36,190 nucleotides of DNA from Halanaerobium saccharolyticum (GTDB lineage Bacteria; Bacillota; Halanaerobiia; Halanaerobiales; Halanaerobiaceae), in the NCBI RefSeq assembly GCF_003053565.1, contig NZ_QAXS01000031.1, positions 1 to 36,190 of the forward strand, in the 5' to 3' direction. The notes under the pieces are model-generated. The model had not been told where the DNA came from and ran no database searches. It saw only the letters and a list, made by a program, of their open reading frames with translations. Every line of letters begins with the position of its first letter. Within the stretch, counting starts at the first letter, position 1. Both the position numbers and the translations under genes were made by a program. Below, one piece after another: positions 1 through 8,326 of the stretch.

Positions 1-16
1 TTTTTAAAATAATTTT

Positions 17-90
17 GTCGGCCGGAAAAATTGATAATTCAACTTTTCAGCGACATACATTATCTTAACATCAATCCCCCTTTTTGTCAA
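17..90 (-). promoter_or_regulatory. Outward-facing promoter with hairpin at the transcript 5' end
   Basis: On the minus strand a TTGACA -35 (85-90) is followed after exactly 17 bases by TAAGAT (62-67), giving a predicted start near 55. The transcript would begin almost at once with a long hairpin (54 down to 17): outer GTCG/CGAC arms and an inner stem of about 10 pairs with one G-U pair around an ATTA loop. No T-run follows, so it is not a terminator. The gene it serves lies beyond the left edge; a stable-RNA leader or a structured mRNA leader are both possible. Confidence 0.6.
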
Positions 91-111
91 GAGTTTGAAC
101 CGAAAAATCTG

Positions 112-510
112 CTAACCTTCTATAATTTTTAAATAAATATTTCTGCTTCTGGGTCCATCGAACTCACAGAAGTATATTCCCTGCCAGGTCCCAAGCAACA
201 GTTTTTTATTTTTAATTATGACGGTCTGGTCTACTCCGAATAAACTTGATTTAATATGAGCCGCCGAATTCCCTTCTAAATGGGCATAATTATCATCAAA
301 AGGAATTATTTTATTTACCTCTTTCTTAATATCAGCGGCAACATCCGGATCAGCGTTTTCATTTATAGTCACTGCAGCAGTTGTATGGGGAATATGAATC
401 ATTACTAAGCCAGAATCAACTCCAGTTTTTTTAACTGCGTTCTGTATTTTTGAAGTAATATCAACAAACTCAACCCTGTCATTAGTTTTAAGTGAAATCT
501 TTTCAAACAT
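112..510 (-). CDS. YjbQ family (UPF0047) protein
   Basis: A 132-residue protein covering the full UPF0047/YjbQ domain. Recognisable parts are the start MFEKISLKTNDRVEFVDIT, the HIPHTTAAVTINENADPDV block (about residues 39-58), the acidic and His-containing HLEGNSAAHIKSSLFG block (about 77-92), and the GTWQGIYFCEFDGPR end (about 107-121). Conserved His and acidic residues in these blocks form a metal site in the family. Members show weak thiamine-phosphate synthase activity and can complement thiE mutants, but their physiological role is unsettled. The start is supported by an AGGGGG Shine-Dalgarno upstream. The gene lies downstream of lysS beyond a terminator, so it probably has its own weak promoter between 511 and 590. 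Confidence 0.9.
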   Translation of the reverse strand: MFEKISLKTNDRVEFVDITSKIQNAVKKTGVDSGLVMIHIPHTTAAVTINENADPDVAADIKKEVNKIIPFDDNYAHLEGNSAAHIKSSLFGVDQTVIIKNKKLLLGTWQGIYFCEFDGPRSRNIYLKIIEG

Positions 511-586
511 ACTTAACCCCCTTTTAGATTTTTAGCTGAATTAGCCTTTGTTAAATTTAACTGAAAATTGAATAAATTATTTCTAA

Positions 587-615
587 AAGCAAAACCGGGC
601 ACTAGTCCCGGCTTT
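587..615 (-). terminator. Intrinsic terminator after lysS
   Basis: A CCGGG/CCCGG stem (595-599 with 607-611) and a 7-base loop, followed on the minus strand by TTTTGCTTTT. It lies just downstream of the lysS stop and separates lysS from the YjbQ gene. Confidence 0.75.
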
Positions 616-630
616 ATTTTCAATTTTTAA

Positions 631-2112
631 TTATTCATTACTTTCAGGTCTCATAGTAGGGAAAAGAATTACATCCCTAATAGAGCTTGAATCTGTCAGC
701 AGCATAATTAAACGGTCAATTCCAATTCCAAGTCCACCTGTAGGCGGCATACCGTATTCAAGTGCTCTTATGAAATCATAATCCATCATCTGTGCTTCTT
801 CATCACCAGCTTCACGCATTTCTACCTGCTTTTCAAATCTGCGCTTCTGTTCTTCAGGATCATTTAACTCACTGAAGGCATTGGCAATTTCTCTACCATA
901 GACAAAAGCTTCAAAACGGTAGGTAAAACGAGGATCATCTTCTATTTTTTGAGCAAGCGGTGATACTTCAATTGGATAGTCCATAATAAAGGTTGGCTGA
1001 ATTAACTTATCTTCAACTCTTTCCTCAAAAACTTCGTTTAGAACTTCTCCATAAGAAAGACCTTCTTCAGGTTTAACACCTACGGAAGCTGCTGCCTCAT
1101 ATGCCTCTTCTGCAGTATCAAATTCGGAAAAATCTACATCGGCATATTTTTTAACAGCTTCTACCATAGTGATCCTGGTCCAGGGAGTTGTAAAATCAAG
1201 CTCTGTTCCCTCATATTCTAAAGTGTCTGTTCCCAGAACTTCTGCTGCTAAATGACTTACCAGATTCTCAGTCAGTTCCATCATATCATGATAATCAGCC
1301 TGAGCCTGGTAAAGCTCCATAGTAGTAAATTCAGGATTATGCTTATAGGACATCCCTTCATTACGGAAATTTCTATTGATTTCAAATACCTTTTCAAAGC
1401 CACCAACGATTAACTTTTTAAGATAAAGCTCCGGTGCAATTCTTAAGTAGAGATCCATATCCAAAGTATTATGATGGGTTACAAAAGGACGAGCAGTTGC
1501 TCCACCTGCAATTGGATGCATCATCGGTGTTTCAACTTCTAAAAATCCTTTTTCCTCGAGGTATCTTCTCATCTCTTTGATGATTTTACTTCTAATAACA
1601 AAAGTTTCTTTAACATCAGGATTAACAATTAAATCCAAATAACGCTGGCGGTAACGAATATCTTTGTCTTTTAAACCATGAAACTTTTCTGGTAAAGGTC
1701 TTAAAGATTTGGTTAAAAGTTCAAAAGAAGATACTCTAATTGAAACCTGTCCCCGATTCGTTTTGAAAACAGTCCCTGTAATACCAACTAAGTCTCCAAG
1801 ATCTAAATCCTGAAAAAATTCATAGCGCTCTTCACCAATATTATTCTGCTTTACATATAATTGAACTTTTCCGGTCATATCCATTAAATCAGCAAAACTA
1901 GCCTTACCGTGAGTACGAATCGCCATTAAACGGCCTGCTAATTTAACCTCTTTTTCTTCCAGTTCTTCAAAATTATTTTCTACCTCAGCTGCATGATGAG
2001 TAACTTCGTATTTCTCAGCAAAAGCCTTTTTGCGCTCTTCTCTTAATTGAGATAGCTTTTCCCGTCTCTGTAACATTAACTCATTCATATCTTCGAGCAT
2101 ATTTTCACTCAT
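631..2112 (-). CDS. lysS: Lysine--tRNA ligase, class II
   Basis: Cytosolic enzyme charging tRNA-Lys with lysine. The 493-residue length is normal for bacterial class II LysRS. After a charged N-terminal helix, an OB-fold anticodon-binding domain spans about residues 55-150. The class II catalytic core follows: motif 1 around [16 protein letters not shown] (about 190-205), motif 2 around [19 protein letters not shown] (about 248-268) and motif 3 [15 protein letters not shown] (about 458-472), ending in the usual VILFPTMRP. The ATG start follows an AAGGAG ribosome site. The gene is downstream of greA in the common coaX-dusB-greA-lysS order, separated from greA by about 100 bases and possibly co-transcribed. 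A tRNA-Lys(TTT) gene is in the same window (35530-35605). Confidence 0.98.
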   Translation of the reverse strand: MSENMLEDMNELMLQRREKLSQLREERKKAFAEKYEVTHHAAEVENNFEELEEKEVKLAGRLMAIRTHGKASFADLMDMTGKVQLYVKQNNIGEERYEFFQDLDLGDLVGITGTVFKTNRGQVSIRVSSFELLTKSLRPLPEKFHGLKDKDIRYRQRYLDLIVNPDVKETFVIRSKIIKEMRRYLEEKGFLEVETPMMHPIAGGATARPFVTHHNTLDMDLYLRIAPELYLKKLIVGGFEKVFEINRNFRNEGMSYKHNPEFTTMELYQAQADYHDMMELTENLVSHLAAEVLGTDTLEYEGTELDFTTPWTRITMVEAVKKYADVDFSEFDTAEEAYEAAASVGVKPEEGLSYGEVLNEVFEERVEDKLIQPTFIMDYPIEVSPLAQKIEDDPRFTYRFEAFVYGREIANAFSELNDPEEQKRRFEKQVEMREAGDEEAQMMDYDFIRALEYGMPPTGGLGIGIDRLIMLLTDSSSIRDVILFPTMRPESNE

Positions 2113-2213
2113 TATAAATATCCAACTCCTTATTTAATTATAATAGAGTTCTACCCCTATTTCTTACAAACAACAGTAATTTTGTAAATTATAAATGATT
2201 TTGATAATTTTAT

Positions 2214-2696
2214 TTAATGTCTAACCTTTTTGATTGAAATAATCTCATAGTCAACTTCTCCCGCAGGAGTTTCAACAGTCACTTCATCCCCTATAGCATG
2301 TCCTAAAATTGCTTTGCCGATAGGTGATTCATTTGAAATCTTATAATTTAATGGGTCTGCTTCTGCTGAGCCAACTAAAGTATAGCTGATTTTTTCGTCA
2401 CTATCAAGGTCATGCAGCATAACGGTAGTTCCAAGATTAACCTGTTTGTCAGTTACTTCTTCATCTTTGACAACATGAGCATTGTTGAGCATATTTTTTA
2501 TTTCCTGAATTCTACCCTCCACAAATGCCTGTTCATTTTTAGCATCATCATATTCGGAGTTTTCACTGATATCTCCAAATTCTCTGGCTACCTTAATTCT
2601 TTTTGCAACCTCACGTCTCTTCTCTGTTTCTAAATATTCTAATTCGTTTTCTAATTTTTCAAAGCCTTCTTCAGTCAGCATTACCTGTTCTGCCAT
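2214..2696 (-). CDS. greA: Transcription elongation factor GreA
   Basis: Rescues backtracked RNA polymerase by inserting its coiled coil in the secondary channel and stimulating transcript cleavage. The 160-residue protein has the N-terminal antiparallel coiled coil (about residues 1-75) with the acidic tip region GDISENSEYDDAKNEQAF, where the D and E residues that help bind the catalytic Mg sit, and the C-terminal FKBP-like domain (about 80-158) with SPIGKAILGHAIGDEVTVETP. Length is typical. A strong promoter (2855-2883) and a roughly 150-base leader containing two hairpins lie upstream, so greA (perhaps with lysS) is expressed independently of dusB. Confidence 0.97.
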   Translation of the reverse strand: MAEQVMLTEEGFEKLENELEYLETEKRREVAKRIKVAREFGDISENSEYDDAKNEQAFVEGRIQEIKNMLNNAHVVKDEEVTDKQVNLGTTVMLHDLDSDEKISYTLVGSAEADPLNYKISNESPIGKAILGHAIGDEVTVETPAGEVDYEIISIKKVRH

Positions 2697-2775
2697 AACT
2701 ATCTACCTCTACTTTCTAAATAATATTTTAAGTTTTAAATTGTCGAAATTGTCTAATATATATAAAAGTACCAAA

Positions 2776-2830
2776 TGGGCCAGCAACACAGCCCAACAAG
2801 AAAGTGTGCCAGGTAATAATACCTGACACT
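2776..2830. repeat. Paired hairpins in the greA leader, REP/MITE-like
   Basis: Two adjacent inverted repeats. One is TGGGC/GCCCA around a 10-base loop (2776-2795). The other is an AGTGT...CAGGT arm pairing with ACCTG...ACACT around AATAAT, with a two-base bulge (2803-2830). They are GC-richer than the flanking AT-rich spacer and lie inside the predicted greA 5' leader. The shape resembles REP elements or IS200/IS605 subterminal hairpins, but no transposase is nearby and copy number cannot be judged from one window. Confidence 0.45.
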
Positions 2831-2854
2831 ACTATAAGTCTACAATTATTAATT

Positions 2855-2883
2855 ATTATAAATAACTTTACTTTTATTGTCAA
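2855..2883 (-). promoter_or_regulatory. greA promoter
   Basis: TTGACA (2878-2883) and TATAAT (2855-2860) are separated by exactly 17 bases, a consensus housekeeping-sigma promoter on the minus strand. It lies just downstream of the dusB stop, with transcription predicted to start near 2848. Confidence 0.85.
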
Positions 2884-2911
2884 GCAAGTTTAGATAATCA
2901 CTTAAATTAAT

Positions 2912-3886
2912 CTAAGAACTTATAGTCTTCTGATAGCTCCTTAATAGTCTTATCAGAGCTTCCAGATCAGAAAGCTGGTTAACTTTATTTTTAATATCAC
3001 TGGCATTTGGAAGTCCCTTTAAATACCAGGAGATGTGTTTGCGCATAATTGGAACTCCATGTCTTTCCCCATAATAGTCAACTGCCAGTTTTAAGTGCCT
3101 GATGGCCATATCAATTTTTTTTGAATAAGAAGGTTTTTCAAGCAGCTTACCTGTTTTTAAGTATTCAATAATTTCTTTAAATATCCAGGGATAGCCCTGA
3201 GCCGCGCGTCCAATCATTATACCGTCACAGTTGGTCTGCTCAAAAACAGCTTCCGCATCTTCAGCAGAAAAAATATCGCCATTTGCAATTACAGGAAGCT
3301 CTACCGCCTGAACAACCTTCTTTATTATTTGCCAGTCAGCCTCACCTTTATAAAATTGACTGCGGGTTCTACCATGTACTGCAACTGCTGCTGCACCGGC
3401 TTCTTCTGCAAGTTTTGCAAGTTCAACTGCATTAATATTTTCTTCATCCCAGCCGCTGCGCATTTTGACAGTCACTGGAACACCGGCTGCTTCAACAGCT
3501 GCTTTTATTATTTTATAGGCAAGCTCTAAATCTTTCATCAGTGCTGACCCGGCACCATTTTTTACAATTTTTCTGGCAGGACAACCCATATTAATGTCGA
3601 TAATATCCACATTATATTCTTCAGAAATACCTGCAGCAGCTCGGGCCATAAAATCCGGCTCTTCCCCAAAAATCTGGACAGCTATTTTTCCATTTTCTGC
3701 TTTATCAAATTCAATTAATTCTGCAGTCCTTTTATTTCCATATTCATAACCTTTGGCACTAACCATTTCTGTATAGAGAAGTTCAACTCCCATTTCTCTA
3801 ATTAGCTGTCGATAAGGGTAATCACTTACACCTGCCATAGGAGCTAAAAAAACTGCAGGTTCAACTTTTAAATCCTGTATTTTCAT
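2912..3886 (-). CDS. dusB: tRNA-dihydrouridine synthase (DusB/NifR3 type)
   Basis: FMN enzyme that reduces uridines in the tRNA D-loop with NAD(P)H. The N-terminal TIM barrel starts with VFLAPMAGVSDYPYRQLIREMG (FMN binding). The catalytic cysteine sits in NMGCPARKIVKNGAGSALM (about residue 104). VTVKMRSGWDE, AVHGRTRSQFYKG and VIANGDIFSAEDA complete the FMN and phosphate sites, and GIMIGRAAQGYPWIF is also typical. A helical C-terminal domain follows. I place the start at the ATG at 3886, one base after the coaX TAG stop (TAGAATG), because it gives the canonical MKIQDLKVEP beginning. An in-frame ATG six codons upstream (3904) would overlap coaX. Tight spacing implies translational coupling to coaX. 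Confidence 0.95.
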   Translation of the reverse strand: MKIQDLKVEPAVFLAPMAGVSDYPYRQLIREMGVELLYTEMVSAKGYEYGNKRTAELIEFDKAENGKIAVQIFGEEPDFMARAAAGISEEYNVDIIDINMGCPARKIVKNGAGSALMKDLELAYKIIKAAVEAAGVPVTVKMRSGWDEENINAVELAKLAEEAGAAAVAVHGRTRSQFYKGEADWQIIKKVVQAVELPVIANGDIFSAEDAEAVFEQTNCDGIMIGRAAQGYPWIFKEIIEYLKTGKLLEKPSYSKKIDMAIRHLKLAVDYYGERHGVPIMRKHISWYLKGLPNASDIKNKVNQLSDLEALIRLLRSYQKTISS

Positions 3887-3887
3887 T

Positions 3888-4661
3888 CTAGGATCCCATT
3901 CCATTTATATCAGCTATATATTTTAATCCCTTTAAAGTTAAAAAGGGTTCTACATAATCAATTGAATCAGTTTCAGCAGCTATCAGACTTACCAGCCCAC
4001 CGGTAGCAATCACAACAGCATCTTCCGAAAGCTCTTTTTTGAATTTCTTAACCAGGTATTCAACCTGACCAACAAAACCATAAACTATTCCAGATTTCAT
4101 ACCATCAATTGTATTTTTACCGATCGCTTTTCCTGGTTCAATCAGCTCAATTCTCGGCAGCTTAGCCGATTGGCTGAAGAGAGCTTCTGCCGAAATTCCT
4201 ATCCCGGGCGCAATAGATCCCCCAAGATATTCTCCTTTTTTCGAAACTGCACAAAAAGTTGTAGCCGTTCCAAAATCAACAATTATTAGTGGTCCCTCGT
4301 ATAGGTGACCTGCTGCTACGGCATTAACTATTCGGTCGGCACCAACTTCTTTGGGATTATCAGTTTTAATATTCATTCCTGTTTTTACTCCTGGCCCAAC
4401 AACTAATGGATTTACATTAAAATAACGATAGGCTGTTTTCTTTAAAATTCTTAAAATCGGAGGTACAACACTTGAAATAATGATTGAGTTTACAGCATCA
4501 TTATTGATATCTGCTGACTCAAATAAATTTTTAAAAAGCATCCCATACTCATCTGGAGTTTTATTTCTATCAGTAGAAATTCGCCAGTGAGTTTTTAACT
4601 CGTCACCCTGATATAAACCCAAAACTGTGTTAGTATTACCAATATCCATTGTTAAAATCAT
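3888..4661 (-). CDS. coaX: Type III pantothenate kinase
   Basis: Catalyses the first step of coenzyme A synthesis, ATP-dependent phosphorylation of pantothenate, with the acetyl-CoA-insensitive type III (ASKHA-fold) enzyme. Diagnostic features in the 257 residues are the N-terminal phosphate loop [13 protein letters not shown] (residues 5-17), [19 protein letters not shown] (about 103-121) with the catalytic Asp, [13 protein letters not shown] (about 127-139), the [15 protein letters not shown] loop, and a late VIATGG segment. Length is normal. It heads the coaX-dusB pair and has its own promoter (4763-4791). Confidence 0.97.
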   Translation of the reverse strand: MILTMDIGNTNTVLGLYQGDELKTHWRISTDRNKTPDEYGMLFKNLFESADINNDAVNSIIISSVVPPILRILKKTAYRYFNVNPLVVGPGVKTGMNIKTDNPKEVGADRIVNAVAAGHLYEGPLIIVDFGTATTFCAVSKKGEYLGGSIAPGIGISAEALFSQSAKLPRIELIEPGKAIGKNTIDGMKSGIVYGFVGQVEYLVKKFKKELSEDAVVIATGGLVSLIAAETDSIDYVEPFLTLKGLKYIADINGMGS

Positions 4662-4726
4662 TTTTTCTGCCCCTTATTAATTTTATTTAGTCCATCTTTT
4701 TTCTAATTTTAAATAAAGGCTTATCT

Positions 4727-4755
4727 AAAAAAGCAGCTGAATATTTAAAAGCTGC
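4727..4755 (-). terminator. Terminator after the nitronate monooxygenase gene, with overlapping alternative hairpin
   Basis: GCAGCT/AGCTGC stem (4733-4738 with 4750-4755) followed on the minus strand by TTTTTT. An alternative 8-bp pairing between 4775-4782 and 4750-4757 (AGCTGCAG with CTGCAGCT) would occupy one arm of this stem and disrupt it in transcripts reading through from upstream. Confidence 0.7.
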
Positions 4756-4762
4756 AGCTTTA

Positions 4763-4791
4763 TATTAAACCAAACTGCAGCTAAATGTCAA
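4763..4791 (-). promoter_or_regulatory. coaX promoter
   Basis: TTGACA (4786-4791), 17-base spacer, TTAATA (4763-4768) on the minus strand; the predicted start near 4756 is right at the upstream gene's terminator hairpin. Confidence 0.65.
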
Positions 4792-4799
4792 ATTATTAC

Positions 4800-5741
4800 T
4801 TAATCTTTAAAGTAATTTTTTATTTCCTGGAAAATTTCTTTGGTCGACAAAATCTCCTTAACCCGTCCTATACCAGCCCCGGTAAAGAATACACCATTAT
4901 CAAGATCTCCTTTTCTGGCATTAATCAGAGCGTCTTTGATACAGAACTTTTTAGTACAGCTCTTTAAACAATCTGTACAGTTTGCTGGTGGGGGAGCTTC
5001 TCCGGCTTGAATAAGTTCAGAAAATCTTGTTTTAATAGCATTGGCTTTGTAACCAACCGAACTCATAATCTTCACTACATCATCATTAGAAGCTTTAACA
5101 CATAACTCCTTAAATTTTTCTGAGACTGAAGCTTCCTTGCTTGCCAGAAATCTTGTTCCCATTTGGACCCCATCAACACCAAGTTTAAACATGGATTCAA
5201 TATCTGCAGGAGTCACTGCTTCGCCAGCGCCAATTACAGGTATATCAACTTTTCCAGCTACTTTTTTAATCAAATCAAAAATATTTTCATCACTCCCAAG
5301 ATGTCCTCCAGCATTTCCTCCCTCAACTACTACAGCAGAAGCTCCTAATTTTTGGGAGATTCGTGCCAGTTTTAGGGAAGAAACAATAGGAATCACAGGG
5401 GTGTTATATTCTTTGCCAACCCCAAACATATCTCGCGAAAATCCGGCTCCTGAAATAATACAATCTATACCTGCTTCAACTGAGGCCTTTAACAGTTCAC
5501 TGAAACCTGTAGCCGCAAACATTATATTTACACCAATTATACCATCACTTAATTTTCTTGCTTTTTTGATTTCTGATTTTAATTCTTCAGGTGTCATAAC
5601 TGAAGCACCAATTACTCCAATACCACCTTCATTGGCAACAGCAGCTGCCAGTTCAGCCATTGAAACTCTAATTGCCATTCCTCCCTGGATAATAGGAAGT
5701 TTTGCTTTCAAATCAGCAATCTTTAATTCAGGTAATCTCAA
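4800..5741 (-). CDS. Nitronate monooxygenase / 2-nitropropane dioxygenase family flavoprotein
   Basis: FMN-dependent TIM-barrel protein of 313 residues. Family markers are the start LPIIQGGMAIRVSMAELAAAV (FMN contact), GVNIMFAATGF, AGFSRDMFG, VVVEGGNAGGHLG (phosphate and FMN loop, with the family's conserved GG-AGGH), VDIPVIGAGEAVTPAD and GVDGVQMGTRFLASKEA. FabK-type enoyl-ACP reductases share this fold, so substrate cannot be fixed by sequence reading; no fatty-acid genes are nearby. The C-terminal part has a Cys cluster, CTDCLKSCTKKFC (about residues 257-269), seen in a clostridial-type subgroup as far as I recall, which could be structural or metal-binding. The ATG start follows an AGGAG site. 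Its terminator overlaps the coaX promoter region. Confidence 0.85.
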   Translation of the reverse strand: MRLPELKIADLKAKLPIIQGGMAIRVSMAELAAAVANEGGIGVIGASVMTPEELKSEIKKARKLSDGIIGVNIMFAATGFSELLKASVEAGIDCIISGAGFSRDMFGVGKEYNTPVIPIVSSLKLARISQKLGASAVVVEGGNAGGHLGSDENIFDLIKKVAGKVDIPVIGAGEAVTPADIESMFKLGVDGVQMGTRFLASKEASVSEKFKELCVKASNDDVVKIMSSVGYKANAIKTRFSELIQAGEAPPPANCTDCLKSCTKKFCIKDALINARKGDLDNGVFFTGAGIGRVKEILSTKEIFQEIKNYFKD

Positions 5742-5854
5742 TTTATCACTCCTAAAAATATTTTAAACTTTATTCTACTTAATCTTATCATAGAATCAAT
5801 CAGATTTAAATGTTTTTCTGACTATTAGTCAAAATTATAATTTCAACTGTTCAG

Positions 5855-6817
5855 CTAGGGTGCAGACGGTATTTCAATTTCCCCTGCCAGAAACTGCTGT
5901 TTATACTCTTCGATCTTGGTCCTTTTCTCACTGCTCAACATATCAGATAGCTGATCCTGTTCTAAAACAAAAGCATTATCAGCCAGACCAAATTCTTTAA
6001 TTTCGTTAATGTAATTATCATTACTATAATTTTCAATTAACATTTTGACCAGATGATCAGTATTTTTTAAAACTGCTGTTACCATATTATTTGGAGCAAG
6101 ATCTATATCTGCAGCATCCAGTGAGATTAATTTAATATTATTTTCTAAGGCTGTCTCTATTATCCCCCGAGAAGAAGGACCTGCTGCATAAAAAATTAAA
6201 TCAACATTTTCTGCCGCTAATTCCGCACTAATTTCTTTAGCAGCAGAAAAATCATTAAAACTACCTACATAACGGCTAATAATTTCTATTTCAGAATTTA
6301 CCGATTTAACACCTGTCTCAAATCCAAGCTGATAGTGACCAATTTTTTCTGTTTTTTGTCCACCAATAAATGAAACTTTAGCATTATCACTTGCCAGAGC
6401 AGCAACAACTCCAGCTAGAAAAGCCTCCTCTTTTCTCTTAAAGGTAAGAGACATAACATTCTCTTCTTCTACTATTCCATCAAAGAGTACAAAATTAGTT
6501 TCTGGATACATCTGAGCAGCTTCTTTGACAGCCTGTTCCATTGTAGAACCGACTCCCCAGATTAAGTCGAAATTATTTTCCGCAAAATAATTAAGATTAT
6601 CCTGGTATTCTGTCATTAGGTCTGACTCTCTATAATCTGTTTTTAAATTTAAATTTTCAGCCACTTTATTCAAAGAATTTCTCAACTGCTGATTATAGCT
6701 GCTGTCTTTAAAGCCACCGACATCACTAACTAAAGCAACTTCCATGTATTGGGCAGAGACAGCAAATGATATTAATAAAAGAAAGAGTATTAAGATTGAT
6801 ATTATTTTAAAATTCAT
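5855..6817 (-). CDS. BMP family (PnrA-like) ABC transporter substrate-binding protein
   Basis: Extracytoplasmic binding protein of the basic-membrane-protein family, which usually delivers nucleosides or similar ligands to an ABC importer. I choose the ATG at 6817 (320 residues): it follows a GGAAGGTG site, overlaps the birA stop by 11 bases, and gives a good signal peptide (MNFKIISILILFLLLISFAVSA). An upstream start (6856) would put 13 extra residues before it. The mature part has VALVSDVGGFKDSSYNQ, FDLIWGVGSTMEQAV, NFVLFDG, AFLAGVVAALAS, VSFIGGQ and IFYAAGPSSRGIIE, matching the family blocks. Unlike most relatives there is no lipobox cysteine after the signal peptide; cleavage after VSA would release it. 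No permease or ATPase partner is adjacent, so it is an orphan here. Confidence 0.85.
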   Translation of the reverse strand: MNFKIISILILFLLLISFAVSAQYMEVALVSDVGGFKDSSYNQQLRNSLNKVAENLNLKTDYRESDLMTEYQDNLNYFAENNFDLIWGVGSTMEQAVKEAAQMYPETNFVLFDGIVEEENVMSLTFKRKEEAFLAGVVAALASDNAKVSFIGGQKTEKIGHYQLGFETGVKSVNSEIEIISRYVGSFNDFSAAKEISAELAAENVDLIFYAAGPSSRGIIETALENNIKLISLDAADIDLAPNNMVTAVLKNTDHLVKMLIENYSNDNYINEIKEFGLADNAFVLEQDQLSDMLSSEKRTKIEEYKQQFLAGEIEIPSAP

Positions 6818-7679
6818 TTTTTTCACCTTCCCAGGAACAGTCATTATATTTATCAAGGCTCTGATAATTTAAGGAGGTATTAGATGACTGAAGTTTCTTC
6901 TGTCGTCCATCAGGAAACTCAACTAAAAGGTCACCATTATCCATTATTGCTTTAATTAAAACAGTTTCTTTTTTACCATTATGTCTAAGATCAACTTTTT
7001 TTCCAGTCAGATTTAAAGTTTCTTTCCACTGATTAATTATTTGATCTCGCTTCTCAGCCAGATAATTATCAAAATAAAAATTAATTTTTTCTATTAACCT
7101 GGCCAGAAATAGGTTTTTATTGATCTTTTTGGCCTTTTGCAGATAATAAGAAGTGGCAATTTCTTTTATTTCTGAGTTAAAATAGTCATTATTTAAATTG
7201 ATTCCACAGCCAACAATAACAAAGATCTCCTCTTCTTTATTTAAAACTAATTCTGATAAGATACCACAAATCTTTTTGTTATTGACCAGTATATCATTTG
7301 GCCATTTAACAACAGTCTTTAAATCAAAAAAATTAAAAGTGTCTTTTACTGCTAGAGCTGCAGCTGCAGTAATTTGTGGAATTTCATCAACATTAGCTTC
7401 AGGCTTAAAAAGAAAGGAAACAGCTATACTGGCTGGATCACTGGAAAGCCAGTTGTGGCCGCGTCTTCCTCTTCCTGCAAGTTGAGAATCAGCAGCAAAA
7501 ATAATTAGTTTATTTTTATTAAATAGTTCTACATTAAAAGCTGAACTTTTTATATATTTTTTAGCCTGATTATTAGTAGAATCAATGCTCTCATAAACTT
7601 TTATAAAAACTTTATTCATTATCTTATTATCCAGCTCATTATTTATTATTTCCCGATCAAACACATTATATTCTTCCAT
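6807..7679 (-). CDS. birA: Biotin--[acetyl-CoA-carboxylase] ligase, no repressor domain
   Basis: Activates biotin with ATP to biotinyl-AMP and transfers it to the target lysine of biotin carboxyl carrier domains. The catalytic core shows YESIDSTNNQAK (residues 29-40), the adenylate loop GRGRRGHNW (69-77), KWPNDILVNNKKICGIL (125-141) and IVGCGINLN, followed by an SH3-like C-terminal domain with LTGKKVDL and LLVEFPDGR. Only about 20 residues precede the core, so the winged-helix DNA-binding domain of bifunctional BirA is missing and this form should not repress biotin genes. The start has an AGGAGAA site. It sits between folT and the BMP gene, and its end overlaps the BMP start, indicating coupling. 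Confidence 0.95.
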   Translation of the reverse strand: MEEYNVFDREIINNELDNKIMNKVFIKVYESIDSTNNQAKKYIKSSAFNVELFNKNKLIIFAADSQLAGRGRRGHNWLSSDPASIAVSFLFKPEANVDEIPQITAAAALAVKDTFNFFDLKTVVKWPNDILVNNKKICGILSELVLNKEEEIFVIVGCGINLNNDYFNSEIKEIATSYYLQKAKKINKNLFLARLIEKINFYFDNYLAEKRDQIINQWKETLNLTGKKVDLRHNGKKETVLIKAIMDNGDLLVEFPDGRQKKLQSSNTSLNYQSLDKYNDCSWEGEKNEF

Positions 7680-7696
7680 TTATAAATTCTCCTAGA

Positions 7697-7721
7697 AAAA
7701 GGACCCTAAAAGGGCCCTTTT
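7697..7721 (-). terminator. Hairpin between folT and birA
   Basis: A stem of about 9-10 pairs (AAAAGGGCCC with GGGTCCTTTT, one G-U) and a 5-base loop. On the minus strand only a short T-run follows before the birA ribosome site. It may act as a partial terminator or processing site inside a folT-birA-BMP transcript. Confidence 0.55.
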
Positions 7722-7738
7722 GAATTATTATTAAGTTA

Positions 7739-8281
7739 TCAACAGCTTGTGCCCGCTTTAATTTTGCGAACTTTAACAGCATCATAATTTAAAAGTACCT
7801 TAATAAAATATGCATAAAGTGGTATATTAATTAACTGACTTATTAATCCCGATGGCATCAACACAGTAAAAGGTACTCCAAATAAAGTGTTAATAAAATA
7901 TGGGACCAGAATTAAAGAAGATATTAATTGTCCTACAGCCACTGAAATAAAAATTATAGGTAGTGTTCGGCAGCGTTTGAGTACATAAAACACCATAAAC
8001 CCTGGAATAAAACCGGTTAAAAAAGAAGTAAAGGTAAAATGAGGCATATAAGCTCCCATTGGATTAATAAAATAACCCAGCAGGTCTCCAAGTGCACCAA
8101 CAATACCTCCAGCAATAGGACCAAAAGCCACACCTGCAAAAATTATCGGTAGACCACCAAAACCAATTCGTACTCCTTCAACTCCTGCAATTGGAATCCT
8201 GATACTGAACACTCTGGTTAAAATGATAGTTAATGCTGTTAAAAAAGAAAGATAGGCAATCTTTTTTGTGCTTAATTTCAT
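7739..8281 (-). CDS. folT: Folate-type ECF transporter S component
   Basis: Membrane substrate-capture subunit of an energy-coupling factor importer, probably for folates. The 180 residues hold about five or six hydrophobic helices. The FolT-like block runs VEGVRIGFGGLPIIFAG, FGPIAGGIVGALGDLLGY and INPMGAYMPHFTFTSFLTG, with conserved small and aromatic residues of the S-component fold. The shared EcfA/EcfT module is not in the window, as expected for group II ECF systems. A tetrahydrofolate riboswitch in its leader (8355-8442) is strong independent evidence for folate as substrate. The start has a very G-rich Shine-Dalgarno (GGGGGGAGGTG). fhs, a THF-consuming enzyme, lies immediately upstream on the same strand. 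Confidence 0.9.
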   Translation of the reverse strand: MKLSTKKIAYLSFLTALTIILTRVFSIRIPIAGVEGVRIGFGGLPIIFAGVAFGPIAGGIVGALGDLLGYFINPMGAYMPHFTFTSFLTGFIPGFMVFYVLKRCRTLPIIFISVAVGQLISSLILVPYFINTLFGVPFTVLMPSGLISQLINIPLYAYFIKVLLNYDAVKVRKIKAGTSC

Positions 8282-8326
8282 TTTCTACACCTCCCCCCTC
8301 TCTGGTTAGATGATAGTTTATATCTG

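Noticed and set aside
5137-5766. 209-codon plus-strand open frame opposite the nitronate monooxygenase gene
   Set aside because: The minus-strand frame has full family motifs and a ribosome site. The plus frame is low-complexity (Ser/Pro/Ile-rich) with no recognisable domain.
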